57,903 nucleotides of DNA from Marinilabiliaceae bacterium (lineage in GTDB: Bacteria; Bacteroidota; Bacteroidia; Bacteroidales; Marinilabiliaceae). The stretch spans positions 1 through 57,903 of the forward strand of contig JAFGBR010000077.1 of assembly GCA_016933045.1 (NCBI GenBank). The letters run 5' to 3'. This document shows positions 18,971-27,054 of this stretch, one piece after another (positions within the stretch are counted from its first letter, which is position 1; every line of letters starts with the position of its first letter). A program made the translations under genes and the position numbers. The notes beneath the pieces are model-generated. The model worked only from the letters and a program-made list of their open reading frames with translations, made no database searches and was not told the DNA's origin.

Positions 18971-19010
18971 AAAGGTTGTCCAATTATATCGAACAACCTT
19001 TGTTTTCTTT
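18971..19010. terminator. hairpin terminator behind the response regulator
   Basis: AAAGGTTGT at 18971-18979 pairs with its complement at 18993-19001, with T-rich DNA downstream and an A-rich upstream flank. It can end the regulator transcript and may act on the opposite strand. Confidence 0.8.
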
Positions 19011-19035
19011 CATATGACCATTGAAAGATTTTATC

Positions 19036-19078
19036 TCGAAGCTATTGTTTTTTAATAATAGAAAATCAATAGCTTCGA
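19036..19078. terminator. second hairpin in the convergent gap
   Basis: A perfect 12-bp inverted repeat: TCGAAGCTATTG at 19036-19047 and its complement at 19067-19078. The 19-base AT-rich loop can extend the stem past one mismatch. It lies between convergent genes and is probably the terminator of the minus-strand DUF2721 gene or a back-up for the first hairpin. The rest of 18885-19204 is AT-rich with one imperfect hairpin (about 19130-19195) and no gene. Confidence 0.6.
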
Positions 19079-19204
19079 TAAAAAATGATTCCCTTTAATA
19101 AATTTAAATATAGTAGTTTTAAATTTTTTAACAAAATATTGTATACTATTATTTATATAATAGTCTGTTATTAGTAATTATTATAGTATTTTGTTAATTA
19201 ATAA

Positions 19205-19606
19205 TTAGTGTTTTTTTTCCATGTCTTTCAAATGCAGATCTAAAGCTTTTACTGATATTTGAATTTCCCAAACCGATAAAGCCAGCGATATGATTAAAAA
19301 AAGTAGCCCAATTCCGAATGAAAATGCTGCAATAACTAACAAATTTACATAAATTAGAAACATGGCTAGCACACAAAAGAATAAACTAAGTATTCCTAAA
19401 AGTTGCATAGAACGGGTTAAATAAAGTCTTTTTCGAAGGTTTTTAATCTGGTCGCGAAGTACTTCATCTGGCTTTTGAATGAATTTGTCGTGCAGATTAC
19501 GAATAAGCTGGGCATAGCCCATAAACCTGTTAGTGTATGCTAATAGTATTAGTGAAACTGCAGAAAAGAGCAGGGTAGGTGTTGTTAAACTTAGTTCTTT
19601 AAACAT
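19205..19606 (-). CDS. DUF2721 family membrane protein
   Basis: A 133-residue protein with an N-terminal helix (TPTLLFSAVSLILLAYTNR), a charged middle (KNLRKRLYLTRSMQLLG), two adjacent helices at about residues 68-112, and a charged tail (LKDMEKKH). This layout and the LLFSAVSLILLAYTNRF start fit DUF2721, a small bacterial membrane family of unknown role. It lies 15 bases downstream of the second histidine kinase on the same strand and is probably co-transcribed with it and oxyR. Confidence 0.8.
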   Translation of the reverse strand: MFKELSLTTPTLLFSAVSLILLAYTNRFMGYAQLIRNLHDKFIQKPDEVLRDQIKNLRKRLYLTRSMQLLGILSLFFCVLAMFLIYVNLLVIAAFSFGIGLLFLIISLALSVWEIQISVKALDLHLKDMEKKH

Positions 19607-19621
19607 ATCATATTTTGTTTT

Positions 19622-20884
19622 TTAGTGGACAATATTGTTAAAAGTAAGAGTGATTTTATGTGATTCTCCTTCGTTAGTATATTGAATATTTATATTTGAT
19701 ATTTCGGTAATTCGTTTGACTACTGATAATCCAATACCCATCGATAAGTGATGTCCCCTGTTTTTATAACGTATAAATGCTTCATTGGGTTCAAATTCTA
19801 AAGGCTTTCCGCTATTTGTTATAATTAAATGATTGTTGTTTATGTTTATATTTATAAAACCCTTGTGAATATTATGTAATATAGCATTTTTTATAAGGTT
19901 TTGCAGCAGTGTTTGTAATAAATTATGGTTAACATTTACAATAATTTCATTATCAAAATGCTTTATTAATTCAATTTCTTTTTCTACTAATAATAGTTCG
20001 AAATTTTCCAATATGGATGTTATTACTTGGTTAACATTAACCATATCTGATTGATTAAACATTTTATTGTCAATTTTTGCTAAAAAAATAAGTGCCTGGT
20101 TTATCCGGCTTATTCTGCTGGTGGTTTCAATCAGTCCTGCAATAGTTTCAATTTGGTTAGGTGTCAAGTTGCTGTCTTGCAATAATTCATCGAGTTTTGA
20201 TGAAAGTATAGATAGTGGCGTTTGTAGTTCGTGCGAAGTGTTTTCGGTATATTCTTTTAAGCGAATGAAATCGTTTTTTATTTTTGCATCCATTGTGCTA
20301 AAAACCTCTTTTAGTTGTTCAAATTCATCTACATCTGAGGGTATTAGTTCTAATTTATTATCTTTATTAACATCAAACGATTTAAGTTTTTCAATGGTGT
20401 CATAAAAAACATTTAATGATCGTTTTGTGCTATGCCTGTTAACCCAAAAAAGTATTAAAAAAAAGATGAGTGGAAATGTGGCTAGCATAAAGGTGAATTT
20501 GACTATTTGTAAATCGTTAGGAGCTGTTGAATGGTGTATTTTTATCCGGTATTTTTGATTTCCAGCTTCGGTATAATAACACAATTGGCGATATAGGTCT
20601 GTTTCGTTTGATAGATTCGTAATAGCTGTATCTTTAAAATACATTGTGTTGAAACAAATGTTGGTGTTTATGCTGTCAATATTTACATCGGCAAATGTGA
20701 GTTTGGTTTTTTCAACGTTCTGTTTTATTTGCGTATCGATTATTTTTTTCGATTCGATAAGTTGATTGTTCAGATATTTATTCATCGAATAACGGATAAA
20801 ATAGTATCCTCCTATACTCCCAATAAAGAAAAAGAAAACGCTTGCTGATATAAAATTTAGACTTGTTTTTGTTATTAATTTCAC
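19622..20884 (-). CDS. classical membrane sensor histidine kinase
   Basis: From GTG 20884 the protein begins MKLITKTSLNFIS, the usual start of two-helix Bacteroidota kinases. The frame is open to ATG 20947 inside oxyR, which I regard as less likely. Two membrane helices (about 10-30 and 135-155) enclose a periplasmic sensor domain of about 100 residues. The phospho-His is at about residue 218 in NTSHELQTPLSIL. HATPase motifs are QNLIKNAILHN and HLSMGIGLSVVKRI. No response regulator follows. The one OmpR-type regulator nearby is on the other strand at 18210-18884. The gene lies behind oxyR and may be read from its promoter. Confidence 0.87.
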   Translation of the reverse strand: MKLITKTSLNFISASVFFFFIGSIGGYYFIRYSMNKYLNNQLIESKKIIDTQIKQNVEKTKLTFADVNIDSINTNICFNTMYFKDTAITNLSNETDLYRQLCYYTEAGNQKYRIKIHHSTAPNDLQIVKFTFMLATFPLIFFLILFWVNRHSTKRSLNVFYDTIEKLKSFDVNKDNKLELIPSDVDEFEQLKEVFSTMDAKIKNDFIRLKEYTENTSHELQTPLSILSSKLDELLQDSNLTPNQIETIAGLIETTSRISRINQALIFLAKIDNKMFNQSDMVNVNQVITSILENFELLLVEKEIELIKHFDNEIIVNVNHNLLQTLLQNLIKNAILHNIHKGFINININNNHLIITNSGKPLEFEPNEAFIRYKNRGHHLSMGIGLSVVKRITEISNINIQYTNEGESHKITLTFNNIVH

Positions 20885-20927
20885 TTGAATATATTTTAGA
20901 CATATAAAATTAACTACTTTATTAAAA

Positions 20928-21866
20928 TTAAATGCCAATAATTTCAAGATCTTTAGGTTTGTATGTGCTTGTTGATAGGTGATTTTTTATTAAATGTTTA
21001 ATTTTATTTGAGATTAAATTTATTGTTTGGATTTTTGAATATGGTCGGTGCGATACCAAACTAATTTCACGTACTGGTATGGGAATGTCAAAACTCTTTG
21101 TTTTATTTTTCCGATTATTTGATAACTGATTAAAATAAAGTTCGGGTATTAATGTTATGCCGCCAAAGCTATCGGTAAGGTTTAATAATGTTTCGAATGA
21201 ACTTCCTTCGAAATTGAGATTGTCGGTGTCCATTGTTTTTTCTTTCATTTCGCAAATGGTCATACTTTGTTTGCGAAAACAGTTACCTTCTTCGAGAAGC
21301 CATATTTTTTTATCGCGAATGTCGTTCGAGCTTATGTAGCGTTTTTGTGAATCGCTTACCCCGTATACCATCATGGCTTCGTAATATAAAATTGTTTCGT
21401 CCAACGTTTCATCGTTTAGTGGCGTTGCTAATATGCCTAAATCTATTTTGTCGGTTTTTAATTGATGAATAATATTATCGGTTGTTATTTCGGTTATGGA
21501 TAAATGCAGTTTTGGATTTTCTTTTAATATTGACGGTAATATTATTGGCAATAGTGAGTTGGCTATGGTTGGTATTATTCCTAATGACAGGTTTCCGGTT
21601 AATTCTTTTATGGTTTCATTTTTTAGTTGGTACATTTCTTGTCGGTTTTGTAATGCTTTTTTTGTTAACACTATAAAATTTTGTCCCATATCAGTCGTTT
21701 TTACCGGCATTCGTGACCTGTCGAATATTAGAAACCCCAGTTCTTCTTCAAGCTTTTTTATCATGGCACTTAAGGTTGCTTGTGTAATATTACAGCATTC
21801 CGATGCTTGTCCAAAATGTTTATTATTATGTACTGCTAAAACATATTCAAGTTGTTGAAAATTCAT
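20928..21866 (-). CDS. oxyR: hydrogen peroxide-sensing LysR-type regulator OxyR
   Basis: A 312-residue LysR-type activator. The N-terminal helix-turn-helix shows FQQLEYVLAVHNNKHFGQAS and TQATLSAMIKKLEEELG. The sensing domain holds Cys196 and Cys205 in EEGNCFRKQSMTICEMK. Their nine-residue spacing equals that of the redox pair Cys199/Cys208 in E. coli OxyR, which separates it from metabolite-sensing LysR proteins. It is divergent from a 2-Cys peroxiredoxin gene. An OxyR-like operator begins two bases upstream of its ATG and covers its -7 box, so it probably represses itself while activating the peroxidase gene. Confidence 0.94.
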   Translation of the reverse strand: MNFQQLEYVLAVHNNKHFGQASECCNITQATLSAMIKKLEEELGFLIFDRSRMPVKTTDMGQNFIVLTKKALQNRQEMYQLKNETIKELTGNLSLGIIPTIANSLLPIILPSILKENPKLHLSITEITTDNIIHQLKTDKIDLGILATPLNDETLDETILYYEAMMVYGVSDSQKRYISSNDIRDKKIWLLEEGNCFRKQSMTICEMKEKTMDTDNLNFEGSSFETLLNLTDSFGGITLIPELYFNQLSNNRKNKTKSFDIPIPVREISLVSHRPYSKIQTINLISNKIKHLIKNHLSTSTYKPKDLEIIGI

Positions 21867-21867
21867 A

Positions 21868-21904
21868 ATAGATTTTATCTAACAAATGTATAGATATTTT
21901 CGTT
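21868..21904. promoter_or_regulatory. OxyR operator between oxyR and the peroxiredoxin gene
   Basis: The E. coli OxyR consensus is two ATAG-n-T-nnn-A-n-CTAT blocks separated by seven bases. Here ATAG stands at 21868, CTA(A) at 21879 and ATAG at 21890, exactly on the 11-base grid. The fourth quarter (CGTT at 21901) is weaker. I count 16 of 20 fixed positions matching. The site covers the oxyR -7 box and ends just before the -33 box of the peroxiredoxin promoter. Confidence 0.75.
21883..21890 (-). promoter_or_regulatory. oxyR promoter -7 box
   Basis: TACATTTG on the minus strand fits TAnnTTTG, 17 bases upstream of the oxyR ATG. It is buried in the OxyR operator, which suggests autorepression. 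No -33 box was recognised. Confidence 0.5.
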
Positions 21905-21934
21905 TGTATCTATATTATATTGCTTCTATTTTTG
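21903..21934 (+). promoter_or_regulatory. peroxiredoxin gene promoter
   Basis: TTTG at 21903-21906, a 20-base gap, then TATTTTTG at 21927-21934: both boxes and the spacing fit the Bacteroidota housekeeping promoter. The OxyR operator adjoins the -33 box, the right place for activation. The ATG is 31 bases downstream. Confidence 0.7.
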
Positions 21935-21964
21935 TTTCATAAATAACAATTAAACTTTATAGAT

Positions 21965-22603
21965 ATGTCAATTACAGGTAAAAAATTTCCGAATATTACA
22001 GTTACGGCTATTAATGAATCGGGTAGAACTATTCAGTTAAATGTATTAGATGAGGCTATTATAAATAAAAAGAAGGTATTGCTTTTTTGGTATCCTAAAG
22101 ATTTTACGTTTGTTTGTCCAACTGAATTGCATGCTTTTCAAAAAGCACTTAATGAGTTTGATAAACGTAATACCATTGTTATAGGAGCATCATGCGATAC
22201 AGCCGAAGTTCATTATGCCTGGTTGAATGTGCCAAAAGATAAAGGAGGTATAAAAGGTGTTACCTATAATATTTTGGCCGATAGTAACAGAAATTTGGCT
22301 TCTGCTTTGGGTATTTTAGATGGTGTTGAAGTGTCATCTGTCGATAATGTTGATGTTAAAATTATTTCGGGTGATAACGTATCTTACAGAGCTACATTTT
22401 TAATTGATGAAGATGGTGTTGTTTTTCACGAGGGAGTTAATCACATGCCTTTGGGGCGTAATGTTGATGATTTTTTAAGACTAATTGATGCATATACACA
22501 TGTTCAGCAATATGGTGAGGTATGTCCCGCTAACTGGGTAGAAGGAAAAGAAGCTATGATTGCCAACAGTAGTGGTGTTGCAGAATATTTAAGTAAACAT
22601 TAG
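21965..22603 (+). CDS. 2-Cys peroxiredoxin (AhpC/Prx1 type)
   Basis: A 212-residue thiol peroxidase that reduces H2O2 and organic peroxides. The peroxidatic Cys is residue 51 in FTFVCPTELHAF and the resolving Cys is residue 187 in YGEVCPANW. Length and motifs fit the Prx1/AhpC group. No AhpF-type reductase gene is adjacent, so the reductant is probably thioredoxin (inference). It is controlled by a promoter with an adjoining OxyR operator, followed by a strong terminator. Confidence 0.95.
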   Translation: MSITGKKFPNITVTAINESGRTIQLNVLDEAIINKKKVLLFWYPKDFTFVCPTELHAFQKALNEFDKRNTIVIGASCDTAEVHYAWLNVPKDKGGIKGVTYNILADSNRNLASALGILDGVEVSSVDNVDVKIISGDNVSYRATFLIDEDGVVFHEGVNHMPLGRNVDDFLRLIDAYTHVQQYGEVCPANWVEGKEAMIANSSGVAEYLSKH

Positions 22604-22612
22604 TGTTTTTTT

Positions 22613-22658
22613 AAGAACATACAGAAGATATAATTACTTCAATGTGTGTTCTTTTTTT
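22613..22658 (+). terminator. terminator of the peroxiredoxin gene
   Basis: AAGAACATACA pairs with TGTGTGTTCTT (one T-G pair). A four-pair continuation (GAAG/CTTC) lies past a two-base bulge, with an AT loop. A seven-T run ends at 22658. It lies 10 bases after the stop codon. Confidence 0.85.
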
Positions 22659-22682
22659 ATATATGTTTTCTAATATCTTTCT

Positions 22683-22713
22683 TTTGCAACATTTAAAAAT
22701 GAGTGTATATTTG
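22683..22713 (+). promoter_or_regulatory. promoter of the cobalamin riboswitch transcript
   Basis: TTTG at 22683-22686, a 19-base gap, then TATATTTG at 22706-22713: a full match to both Bacteroidota boxes. Transcription would begin near 22720, just before the riboswitch P1 stem. Confidence 0.8.
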
Positions 22714-22722
22714 CACCACAAT

Positions 22723-22913
22723 ATTGGTTCTTCTAATCATTTTTTGAGAGGGAGTGAAAAGGGAATCCGGTGATTCTTTAAATGAAAAGTCCGGAGCTGT
22801 CCCCGCAGCTGTAAACCTAATCTGCATTAGCAGAATATATTGTTGTATTCTATGCCACTGTTTAAAGTAACGGGAAGGCGCAACAAAGTGGGTGAGCCAG
22901 AAGACCTGCCAAT
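22723..22913 (+). ncRNA. cobalamin riboswitch aptamer
   Basis: The closing P1 stem is ATTGG (22723-22727) with CCAAT (22909-22913). The conserved core reads in order: GGGAATCCGGTG, TCCGGAGCTGTCCCCGCA, GCTGTAAAC, TGCCACTG, CGGGAAGGC and GAGCCAGAAGACCTGCC. These are the hallmarks of the B12-element family (Rfam Cobalamin). The downstream gene is a B12 receptor, as expected. Binding of cobalamin should lower expression of btuB and the lipoprotein gene. The subclass (adenosyl- or aquocobalamin) was not determined. Confidence 0.96.
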
Positions 22914-22926
22914 TTAGTTAATTCGT

Positions 22927-22987
22927 AGCTTTCGGGTGAGAGGCGAAGAGTAGAACTTCATTATTTTTTTCAGGTTCTATTTTTTCA
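22927..22987 (+). promoter_or_regulatory. expression platform of the cobalamin riboswitch
   Basis: After the aptamer a hairpin can form around TTTCGGGTGAGAGGCGAAG (22930-22948), whose loop could make the kissing contact known in this class. A second stem TAGAAC/GTTCTA (22951-22956 and 22974-22979) is followed by six T, so it may be a terminator that ligand binding favours. The assignment is by eye. Confidence 0.5.
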
Positions 22988-22997
22988 ATTACCGACT

Positions 22998-24941
22998 GTG
23001 ACGAATGATTGTTTAATCATTTGTAACTATGTTTTGAAAACATTTGCGTTTTTAATATTTATTGTTTGCGTTGTTGGTAATTCCAGAGGGGAAGATAAGG
23101 CGCTGCTAATGGATACATTGGTTCATTTGATGAATGTTAATGTTGTTCAATCAAGAACTAAACTACTCTCTGATGCTGATAAAAAAGATGAGATTGACTC
23201 TTTTGTTATTCAGGGTTACTTAAATAGCGACTTGTCTTATTTGCTGAGTAAAACTTCGTTGGCAACAATATCAAATTATGGTAGCTATGGAGCACTTTCT
23301 TCGGTGAGGCTGAGAGGTGGAGGTGCTGCAAATACAACTGTTTTATGGAACGGACTGCCAATTAATTCGTTAACAACTGGAGGTGCAGATTTTAGTATGA
23401 TTAATGTTGGTGCTTTCGATGAAATTAATGTGGTTTATGGTGCTTCGGGTTCTATTTATGGAAGTAGTACTTTTGGTGGGGCAATTGAGTTGAATAACAA
23501 CCCTGTTTATATTAAATCAAGTGAGCTTAGTGTAAGCTATGATGCTGGTAGTTTTTCAAATCATCGTTTAAGGGGGGGAGGTAAATTTTCTAATTCAAAT
23601 TTTTCATACTCGGGGCAAGTGTTTGCTTCTAAAGGGGTAAATGATTTTAAGTTTATCGATAAAGAACTAACAAAAGATGGGGTTATTGAGGTTGAAGAAA
23701 TTATGTCAAATGCCGAAACAACTGATTTTGGAACAATTCACTCACTGTTTTATAAATTTAACAGACATTCATTTAATGCCGGTGTTTGGTACCAGTCAAA
23801 AGACCACAATATTCCTGGAAAAATGGGGCAGGGCATTCCTTTGAGTAATCAAAATCAAAAAGATTCAACACTGAAAACTGTTATTGGGTGGAATTGTATT
23901 TGCAGCAATACTCAGTTTAATGTATTAACCGGGTATATTACTGATGGTTTGAAGTATTTTGATGGTGATCCTGAGTCTGAACCATCTAAAATAGCAACCC
24001 GCCGATGGATCAATCAAGTAGGGGGTAGATTTTACCTTAATAATTTGTTAATTCTTTCGGCAATGATGAAATATAATCGGCTAATTGGTGATGTGTATGC
24101 TTATGGAAAGATGATTGTTGAAGAAGAACAAGCAATTTCATTGGCAGCTAAATATCAAAAAAAGTGGCTTATTGTTAATTCTTCGGTTGAGAAAGAGTTT
24201 AATTCAATTACTAACCCTCCTTTAATGTTTGCTTTAAGTGGCTTGGCAGATTTAATTCCTCAACGTGTTACTCTACGGGCAAAAATATCATCACATTACA
24301 GACGTCCAACTTTTAATGAGAGGTATTGGCAATCGGGTGGCAATTTATTGCTCAATTCTGAGAGTGGAACAGGATGGGAAACTGGCGCTATTTTTCAAAA
24401 TGCAACTCAACTGGGATTTTTCACAATTGATATTAACTATTATTTCAGCAATAATGATAATCAAATTCAGTGGGTGCCTTTTAATGGTTTGTCTAAAGCT
24501 GTAAATACAGGTAAAGTTTTGTCAAAAGGAATTGAAACAAAAATTAAGTGGAATTACGATTGTAATACTTATGGTTTTATTGTTCAATTAGCTTACGCTT
24601 ATGGTCAAGCCCAATATAACGATCCATCTGAAAAAAGATATAAAGAGTATTTATCCTATCAACCACGGCATCTTGTTCGTTTTAATGCTTCTGCCAGAAT
24701 TAATGATTTATTAGTTGGATTGAATACTTCTTTTCAGTCGTTGATGTATGATAATGATAATATTAAAATGAAAGAAGTGTTTTTAACAGATGCAAATTGT
24801 CTTTATAACATTGATATTGAAAATATCGATTTCGGAATAACTATGCGTGTCGAAAATTTATTTAACTATTCATACCAGTTAGTATATGCTTATCCCATGC
24901 CAGGGCGAACATATTGGATTGGATTAACATTTAAAATTTAA
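22998..24941 (+). CDS. btuB: TonB-dependent vitamin B12 receptor, BtuB-like
   Basis: A 647-residue outer-membrane receptor. The start is a GTG at 22998 or, giving a neater signal peptide (KTFAFLIFIVCVVGNS), a TTG at 23034; no in-frame ATG is close. The plug domain shows GALSSVRLRGGGAANTTVLW and VYGASGSIYGSSTFGGAIE, diagnostic of TonB-dependent receptors. The C-terminus FNYSYQLVYAYPMPGRTYW with a final aromatic strand is the usual BtuB-type ending. It lacks the N-terminal carboxypeptidase-like domain of SusC proteins. The cobalamin riboswitch before it and the BtuG-like lipoprotein gene 5 bases behind it make cobalamin or corrinoid the likely cargo. Confidence 0.92.
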   Translation: MTNDCLIICNYVLKTFAFLIFIVCVVGNSRGEDKALLMDTLVHLMNVNVVQSRTKLLSDADKKDEIDSFVIQGYLNSDLSYLLSKTSLATISNYGSYGALSSVRLRGGGAANTTVLWNGLPINSLTTGGADFSMINVGAFDEINVVYGASGSIYGSSTFGGAIELNNNPVYIKSSELSVSYDAGSFSNHRLRGGGKFSNSNFSYSGQVFASKGVNDFKFIDKELTKDGVIEVEEIMSNAETTDFGTIHSLFYKFNRHSFNAGVWYQSKDHNIPGKMGQGIPLSNQNQKDSTLKTVIGWNCICSNTQFNVLTGYITDGLKYFDGDPESEPSKIATRRWINQVGGRFYLNNLLILSAMMKYNRLIGDVYAYGKMIVEEEQAISLAAKYQKKWLIVNSSVEKEFNSITNPPLMFALSGLADLIPQRVTLRAKISSHYRRPTFNERYWQSGGNLLLNSESGTGWETGAIFQNATQLGFFTIDINYYFSNNDNQIQWVPFNGLSKAVNTGKVLSKGIETKIKWNYDCNTYGFIVQLAYAYGQAQYNDPSEKRYKEYLSYQPRHLVRFNASARINDLLVGLNTSFQSLMYDNDNIKMKEVFLTDANCLYNIDIENIDFGITMRVENLFNYSYQLVYAYPMPGRTYWIGLTFKI

Positions 24942-24946
24942 ATACA

Positions 24947-25990
24947 ATGAAAAATTTATTGAAATTTTCTTTTTTGTTTGTAACATGTATGCTTGTTTTT
25001 GCTGCTTGTTCCGATGATGATGATGCATTATCTATTGAGATGAAAGGTGTTTTAGTGTTAAATGAAGGTTCGGGAACCGGATCCATTTCATATATAAAAA
25101 CCGAAACTGATTCGATATTAAACAATGCTTTTAAACAAGTAAATAGTGTTGATTTAGGCAGTTACCCTCAGGCAATGGCATTGTCTGATAAATACATTTT
25201 TATTACAGTTACAACTAATACAGGAGCCGGTTTGGTTGAGGTTGTTGATCGCTCAAATTTAAAGCATGTTACTTATTTCGATGGATTTAGTTATCCAAGA
25301 GAAATTACTGTAAATGGTAACTATGCTTATGTCTCTAATGGAAAATATAAAGGAGCTATTCATACAATTTCGATATCTGCTTTAACAATGGACGAAGATT
25401 CGATTTTGGTGGGCTATGGACCTGAAAAAATGATTGTTAACAAGGGTAAACTTTTTGTTGCAAATAGTGGAGGGTATGGAACCGACAGTACTGTTAGTGT
25501 TATTGATATTAATACCAAAAAGGTTGTCGATACTGTTTTTGTAAAACATTGTCCTAAAGATATGGTGATTGATGCTAATGGCAACATTTGGGTTTATTGT
25601 TCGGGAGTTCCTAATTATTCCAATGGAACCTTTTATAATTCGGGTATTTCAAAAATATCATCTACAGATTATTCGGTTAAATCGTTCGATTTATCAAATC
25701 CAAGTTATGCAGTTAAGAGTATTGCTATTAATAATGCTAAAGATCAAGTTTATTTTATTACTGATGCCGTTTATTGCATGGACATTGATGCTACATCATT
25801 GCCAATTAATTCACTTATTGATGATTCGTTTTATGGTATTGATGTAGATCCTTTAACTGATAATATTTGGGCTTGTGATGTTAAAAGCTACTCTGCTCCA
25901 TCAGATGTTGTGGTTTATTCCAATACCGGGCAGGAGTTGAAACGATATACAGTAGGTGTTATTCCTAATTCATGTATTTTTAACAGATAG
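24947..25990 (+). CDS. BtuG-like surface lipoprotein with a beta-propeller
   Basis: A 347-residue lipoprotein with lipid-attached Cys21 in LVFAACSDDDD. The acid run after the Cys fits the surface-export signal. The mature protein is built of repeating units such as GSYPQAMALSDKYIFIT, YPREITVNGNYAYVSNG, GPEKMIVNKGKLFVANSGG and CPKDMVIDANGNIWVYC. This is the YncE/DUF5074-like pattern of a seven-bladed propeller. In Bacteroides, BtuG of this kind binds B12 very tightly on the cell surface and passes it to BtuB. The gene follows the btuB-like gene by 5 bases under the same riboswitch. Function rests on family and context. Confidence 0.85.
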   Translation: MKNLLKFSFLFVTCMLVFAACSDDDDALSIEMKGVLVLNEGSGTGSISYIKTETDSILNNAFKQVNSVDLGSYPQAMALSDKYIFITVTTNTGAGLVEVVDRSNLKHVTYFDGFSYPREITVNGNYAYVSNGKYKGAIHTISISALTMDEDSILVGYGPEKMIVNKGKLFVANSGGYGTDSTVSVIDINTKKVVDTVFVKHCPKDMVIDANGNIWVYCSGVPNYSNGTFYNSGISKISSTDYSVKSFDLSNPSYAVKSIAINNAKDQVYFITDAVYCMDIDATSLPINSLIDDSFYGIDVDPLTDNIWACDVKSYSAPSDVVVYSNTGQELKRYTVGVIPNSCIFNR

Positions 25991-26007
25991 ACTAAAGAAG
26001 GTTGATT

Positions 26008-26045
26008 AAAAAGAGGGATGCTTTTAAATACATTCCCTCTTTTTT
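26008..26045. terminator. bidirectional terminator after the B12 uptake genes
   Basis: AAAAAGAGGGA (26008-26018) pairs with TCCCTCTTTTT (26034-26044), followed on the plus strand by more T. It separates the convergent BtuG-like and 26065 genes. Confidence 0.9.
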
Positions 26046-26064
26046 ATTTTATGGGTATAAGTTT

Positions 26065-27054
26065 TTAATTAATACTCACATAAACCATTGTTTGATTCAC
26101 TAAAATGTATGCAACTTCGCCAAAAGTTATTGGGCCATGAAAATTACCTGTCGATTTTCCTTCAAGATTTGAGTAAAGATAGTTAAGTATGCAGTTACAC
26201 GAAAGTGCAATATCTTTTGAATTAATATTTATCTCTTTGTTGAACGATTTCAAATAATCGTTGTGAAAACCTGCAAACCTATATTCAATGCCTGGTTGTA
26301 CCGGGGCATAAAACGTAGTTATACCAGTTGTTTTGTTTACCGATTGTAAGCTTACGTTAATGGATGTTCCTGAAAAATCAGCAACAATAGGGAGTTGTGT
26401 ATTTATCTCTTTTTCTTTTATGTATTGTGCCAGGTTGGTTTTTTTTCCGTTCACAAAACAATCGGTACATGAAAAACCTACTTTTTCGAATGTAATTACA
26501 TCTCCATTTTCGGCTTGTGAAAAAATGTTTATTATATCAATATTTGCACTTAGGCCTTGATAGAGTTCTATATGCATGCATATAGCTTCATTATTTAATA
26601 CTTCGAGTGTATTCCCATTAACAACTTTAGGTGATTCTTTTCCAATGTTATTAACATCAATACCTGATATCCATCCATAAACGGGTGAATCCATTAAGCC
26701 TTTAATGGATGGAGTGTTAATGGCGTAATGTGTATGAATCTCTGAAAATCCAGGTATAATTAAATACGATAACCCATTTCGAAAGTTATTTGACGGCATT
26801 AAATCAATTGAATCAGTGTTGTATGTTTTAATCATTATTTTTGACGAAATATCTGTTAAATCTGATACAAACACCATTTGAGTGTCAAATTTTCCTCCTT
26901 CTTTTGTCATAAAATAAGGAATAGTACCTCCAATCCAATTCCCCCTTGGTAAACTGGTTAATGTTGTTTCGGTTCCGGCAATAGCCAATGAACGATTATT
27001 GTTTATTAAGATTGAGGCCTCATTTAGAGAAATAAGTTCGTTGAATAGTTTCAT
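26065..27054 (-). CDS. uncharacterised protein, DUF6976-like, with a FIST-like C-terminal end
   Basis: A 329-residue protein with no signal peptide or membrane helix. Its N-terminal block (SLNEASILINNNRSLAIAG, then LPRGNWIGGTIPYFMT) resembles an uncharacterised family I recall as DUF6976. A CxxC pair occurs in FSCTDCFVNGK and a second in LSCNCILNYL. The last segment, GPITFGEVAYILVNQTMVYV, looks like the end of FIST_C domains, which belong to signal-transduction proteins; this is a remote match by eye. Its start overlaps the stop of the 78-residue gene by four bases (ATGA), so the two are translationally coupled. No function is assigned. Confidence 0.75.
   Translation of the reverse strand: MKLFNELISLNEASILINNNRSLAIAGTETTLTSLPRGNWIGGTIPYFMTKEGGKFDTQMVFVSDLTDISSKIMIKTYNTDSIDLMPSNNFRNGLSYLIIPGFSEIHTHYAINTPSIKGLMDSPVYGWISGIDVNNIGKESPKVVNGNTLEVLNNEAICMHIELYQGLSANIDIINIFSQAENGDVITFEKVGFSCTDCFVNGKKTNLAQYIKEKEINTQLPIVADFSGTSINVSLQSVNKTTGITTFYAPVQPGIEYRFAGFHNDYLKSFNKEININSKDIALSCNCILNYLYSNLEGKSTGNFHGPITFGEVAYILVNQTMVYVSIN

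Noticed and set aside
20067-20405. 112-residue open frame on the plus strand opposite the second histidine kinase
   Set aside because: It is fully inside a well-supported gene on the other strand, with no recognisable domain. The same holds for the plus-strand frames opposite oxyR (21157-21858), mutS2 and feoB, and the minus-strand frame at 42473-42937 opposite the GH2 gene.
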